A stretch of DNA of 64,000 nucleotides from Parachryseolinea silvisoli. GTDB taxonomy: Bacteria; Bacteroidota; Bacteroidia; Cytophagales; Cyclobacteriaceae. The stretch's first letter is position 1; every line of letters starts with the position of its first letter. The stretch lies in contig NZ_JAIOAO010000001.1 in the NCBI RefSeq assembly GCF_021190955.1, positions 558,001 to 622,000 on the forward strand. The letters are read 5' to 3'. A program made the translations under genes and the position numbers. Of the stretch, positions 61,729 to 64,000 are shown piece by piece. Under the pieces are notes generated by a model. It was not told where the DNA came from, did not search any database, and saw nothing but the letters and a program-made list of their open reading frames with translations.

Positions 61729-63705
61729 ATGACAAAACGATGTACCGTATTCCCACGGCCTGAGCGGCCTTTTCGTACCCTGCGCACGGGCGCCGGCCTG
61801 GCCCTGCTGTTGGTGTGTTTACTGACCACCGCGTCCATGGCCCAGCTTACCCGCCAGCCTTTGCCCCTTACGCCGCGCAACCTGCAGGCTGCCCGGGTGT
61901 CGCCGCAGGTGCTCGAAACGCGCTCACTGCCTTTCTGGGAGGACTTCTCGTTTACGGTCATCAACGACACCAGCCACTACGACTACATATCAGACTACCC
62001 GCTCGACTCCATGTGGTACAACAGCAAGAGCGTCCGGATCAGCAACGGCGGCTGGAACGCGCCGAGCGTGAACGTCGCCACCCTGGACGGTCTTGATGTG
62101 CTGGGCATCCCCTACTCCAACGACAACATGCTGAATGGTTTTCGCGACACGCTTATGTCGCATGCCTTCGCGATGACGGAGGTGCCCGAAGCGCAACGCA
62201 ACACGGTATTCTTAAGCTTCTTTTACCAGTGGCAGGGACACGGCGAGCCGCCCGATCCCAACGACTACCTGCAGCTGCAATTCCTAAACAGCGACAGTAT
62301 CTGGGAGAACGTCATGCGCATCATGCCCAAAGAGTCCTTCCAACCGGATGTGTTCTACGACACCATCATCCCGATCTCCGCCGCGAAGTATTACCACGAC
62401 GAGTTTCAATTTCGCTTCCTGAACTATGGCCGCAAGTCCGGTCCGTTTGATACCTGGAACATCGACTATATATACCTCAATAAAAACCGTGCGCTAAACG
62501 ACAACTCGTTCCCCGAACGGGCCATTGCTTCGCCCGCGACACAACTGTTTGGTCAGTATTATGCCGTGCCGATCCAGCATTTCTGGGAGTACGATAAGAC
62601 CATTGGTCCGGTGCAGTTCGATGTCAAGAACATGAAGAACCAGGCGAACGCTATTTCCATCAGCTACGTGGTGAACGGTACGTTCTCGAATTATATCGGC
62701 GGCGCGACGACGCCGTATAGCACGCTCGTGGGCCAGGCCACCATCAAAGGCGAGCTCGGTGGTTTTATGGATCCTTTTGAGCGGGTGCGTGTCAATGTGC
62801 CCTACGAGAATCTGCCCGATACGACCAACACCAGCATGTTCGACCCGGCCGCAGATTCGATTCGAATCAAGCTCACCATGAGCGTGACCGGCGATACCGA
62901 CGACCCGCAAGCGCCCAGCTTTGCGCCGGTAGACTTCACCGCCAACGATACCCTGTCTGTTGTTTATTGGCTGAAAGACTACTATGCGTACGACGATGGT
63001 ACCGCGGAATATTCCGCCCGAATGGCAGCGCCCGAAAACAAGGTAGCCTATGCATTCGACATGGCGCCGGGCCAGACCGATACACTGGCGGGCTTCTATG
63101 CCTACTTTCCCATCGCCGGCCTCACCGGCAACCGCTCGGCCGATTTTACGATTTATGGTGAGACCGACGGCTTACCCGATAACAACAAGATTTTGTATGC
63201 CATTACCGGCAAGACCCTCCAACGCCGGGAGGTAAACCAATTTCAACGCATCGATATACCCGAGGTGGTCCTGGTCCGCGACCGCTTTTACATAGCCTTC
63301 GGCAACACCGCCGCTGGACTCGGCCTTGACGTGAGCCAGGACACCCACGACAAGATCTTTGACTACGTCAATCAGATCTGGGAACCCAACGATCGTATTA
63401 CGGGAAGCCTGATGATCCGGCCTATTTTTGGCAAGGGCATTGAAGGCGTTGTCGGCGTTACGCCCGAAGAGACCGTCACGCCGGTACATTGCTATCCGAA
63501 CCCCAGCAACGGTTCATTCTACATCGACAGCCGCCACTACCAGGTCGTGCGCGTGATCAGCATCACCGGCCAGCCGATCAGCTTTGAAACAGAAGTCAAA
63601 GGCGACGGTCAGCAGATTACATTACGCCAGCCGGTGCCGGGCCTGTACATTCTCCAGCTGCGCCGCGGCGATAGCTTCTGGTCTCAAAAGGTCTTAGTAC
63701 GTTGA
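61729..63705 (+). CDS. Secreted protein with T9SS type A sorting domain
   Basis: A 658-residue protein. Signal peptide of about 38 residues with the core LALLLVCLLTTASMAQ. The body is beta-rich and has no catalytic motif I can name; segments such as LPFWEDFSFT and WWYNS-like SMWYNSKSVRISNGGW are common in T9SS cargo with jelly-roll domains. The last about 75 residues (VHCYPNPSNGSFYID … PVPGLYILQLRRG) match the type A sorting domain. It follows the PASTA gene by 2 bp, so its export may be tied to envelope growth. Confidence 0.85.
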   Translation: MTKRCTVFPRPERPFRTLRTGAGLALLLVCLLTTASMAQLTRQPLPLTPRNLQAARVSPQVLETRSLPFWEDFSFTVINDTSHYDYISDYPLDSMWYNSKSVRISNGGWNAPSVNVATLDGLDVLGIPYSNDNMLNGFRDTLMSHAFAMTEVPEAQRNTVFLSFFYQWQGHGEPPDPNDYLQLQFLNSDSIWENVMRIMPKESFQPDVFYDTIIPISAAKYYHDEFQFRFLNYGRKSGPFDTWNIDYIYLNKNRALNDNSFPERAIASPATQLFGQYYAVPIQHFWEYDKTIGPVQFDVKNMKNQANAISISYVVNGTFSNYIGGATTPYSTLVGQATIKGELGGFMDPFERVRVNVPYENLPDTTNTSMFDPAADSIRIKLTMSVTGDTDDPQAPSFAPVDFTANDTLSVVYWLKDYYAYDDGTAEYSARMAAPENKVAYAFDMAPGQTDTLAGFYAYFPIAGLTGNRSADFTIYGETDGLPDNNKILYAITGKTLQRREVNQFQRIDIPEVVLVRDRFYIAFGNTAAGLGLDVSQDTHDKIFDYVNQIWEPNDRITGSLMIRPIFGKGIEGVVGVTPEETVTPVHCYPNPSNGSFYIDSRHYQVVRVISITGQPISFETEVKGDGQQITLRQPVPGLYILQLRRGDSFWSQKVLVR

Positions 63706-63710
63706 ACCGC

Positions 63711-64000
63711 TTATCCGCCCAGGATCTCCAAGCGTAAGGGAGCCGGGGTAAACGACAGGATAAATACGAGTAGCGAAATCCACCCGAGTATTACACGTTT
63801 GGTATCCAGCGGCTGCTCAATATCGGAATGAGGATGCGGCACGCCCACGAAGCGACCCACCACAAACGCAAACAACATCCAGCCGGGATAACCGTCCACC
63901 GCGGGAAATACCCACGTCAATAATACTTGTACGGCAAACATCAGCACGGCGTACATGCCCCGGTCCCGTCTGCTTCCGCCTAAGGCTCCGAAACACAGAT
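63711..64000 (-). CDS. Membrane protein resembling site-2 protease C-terminus (5' end outside window)
   Basis: The minus-strand frame is open to the window edge; the visible 96 codons give at least two membrane spans (VLMFAVQVLLTWVF, ILGWISLLVFILSF) with the motif GRFVGVPHPHSDIEQPLDTKR between them. This resembles the C-terminal part of Bacteroidota M50 site-2 proteases, but the catalytic HExxH would lie outside the window. The gene converges on the T9SS cargo gene, with 5 bp between the stops. Confidence 0.6.
   Translation of the reverse strand, partial: LCFGALGGSRRDRGMYAVLMFAVQVLLTWVFPAVDGYPGWMLFAFVVGRFVGVPHPHSDIEQPLDTKRVILGWISLLVFILSFTPAPLRLEILGG

Overview
The window is a chromosomal stretch of a Bacteroidota bacterium, most likely of the Cytophagales. 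The evidence is the type III glutamine synthetase, SusC/TonB-type receptors with carboxypeptidase-like N-terminal extensions, the gliding protein GldC, two secreted proteins with type IX (T9SS) C-terminal sorting domains, a one-piece aspartokinase-homoserine dehydrogenase, LytS/LytTR signalling, and TAnnTTTG promoter boxes. Genes are dense and GC-rich. I see no tRNA, rRNA, CRISPR array, prophage, transposase or IS element. Most of the window is housekeeping DNA. Both edges cut through genes.

Layout. 1-2342: end of a VCBS/ASPIC-UnbV surface protein and a GtrA membrane protein. 2339-7273 (minus): a complete threonine operon thrA-thrB-thrC preceded by a 20-codon Thr/Ile-rich leader peptide. 7520-10889: acyl-CoA thioesterase, an unknown protein, and a membrane pyrophosphatase with a textbook promoter. 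10919-12957: DUF2147 protein and an ECF sigma factor with a likely membrane partner. 13006-18503: ftsX-DUF3098-uppP-truB-ribF, a compact division, envelope and translation cluster, then acetoacetate-CoA ligase. 18619-21734: 11-bp tandem repeats, cytochrome bd oxidase (cydAB), gldC. 21975-26422: TonB receptor plus SGNH-hydrolase lipoprotein. 26421-31258 (minus): YdcF-like protein, a 1019-residue TerB/ABC fusion transporter, a lipoprotein. 31401-37265: a single-domain response regulator, then a five-gene minus-strand operon (secreted alpha/beta hydrolase, TonB receptor, TPR-like protein, LytS-type kinase, LytTR regulator).

37507-41645: leuS, fabH-like gene and a small unknown. 41758-46506: GntP permease, hemolysin-III protein, RidA, D-threonine aldolase/D-serine dehydratase-like PLP enzyme and membrane dipeptidase, which together look like a scavenging route for D-amino acids or dipeptides. 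46699-50699: S41 processing protease convergent with glnN, separated by two strong dyads. 51055-55879 (minus): dnaG-ribBA-unknown-surE. 55980-57384: mrp and a stand-alone NifU-type protein (Fe-S assembly). 57540-63705: T9SS-secreted M43 metallopeptidase, D-Ala-D-Ala ligase, PASTA membrane protein and another T9SS cargo. 63711-64000: 3' end of a membrane protein resembling a site-2 protease.

The points most worth a second look are the threonine leader peptide with no recognisable terminator, the DnaG primase lacking all four zinc ligands, the Mrp protein lacking its CxxC, the D-amino-acid cluster, the receptor/hydrolase/LytSR operon, and several promoter boxes placed so close to the ATG that the messages should be leaderless or nearly so. 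All functions are read from sequence motifs; no database search was run.
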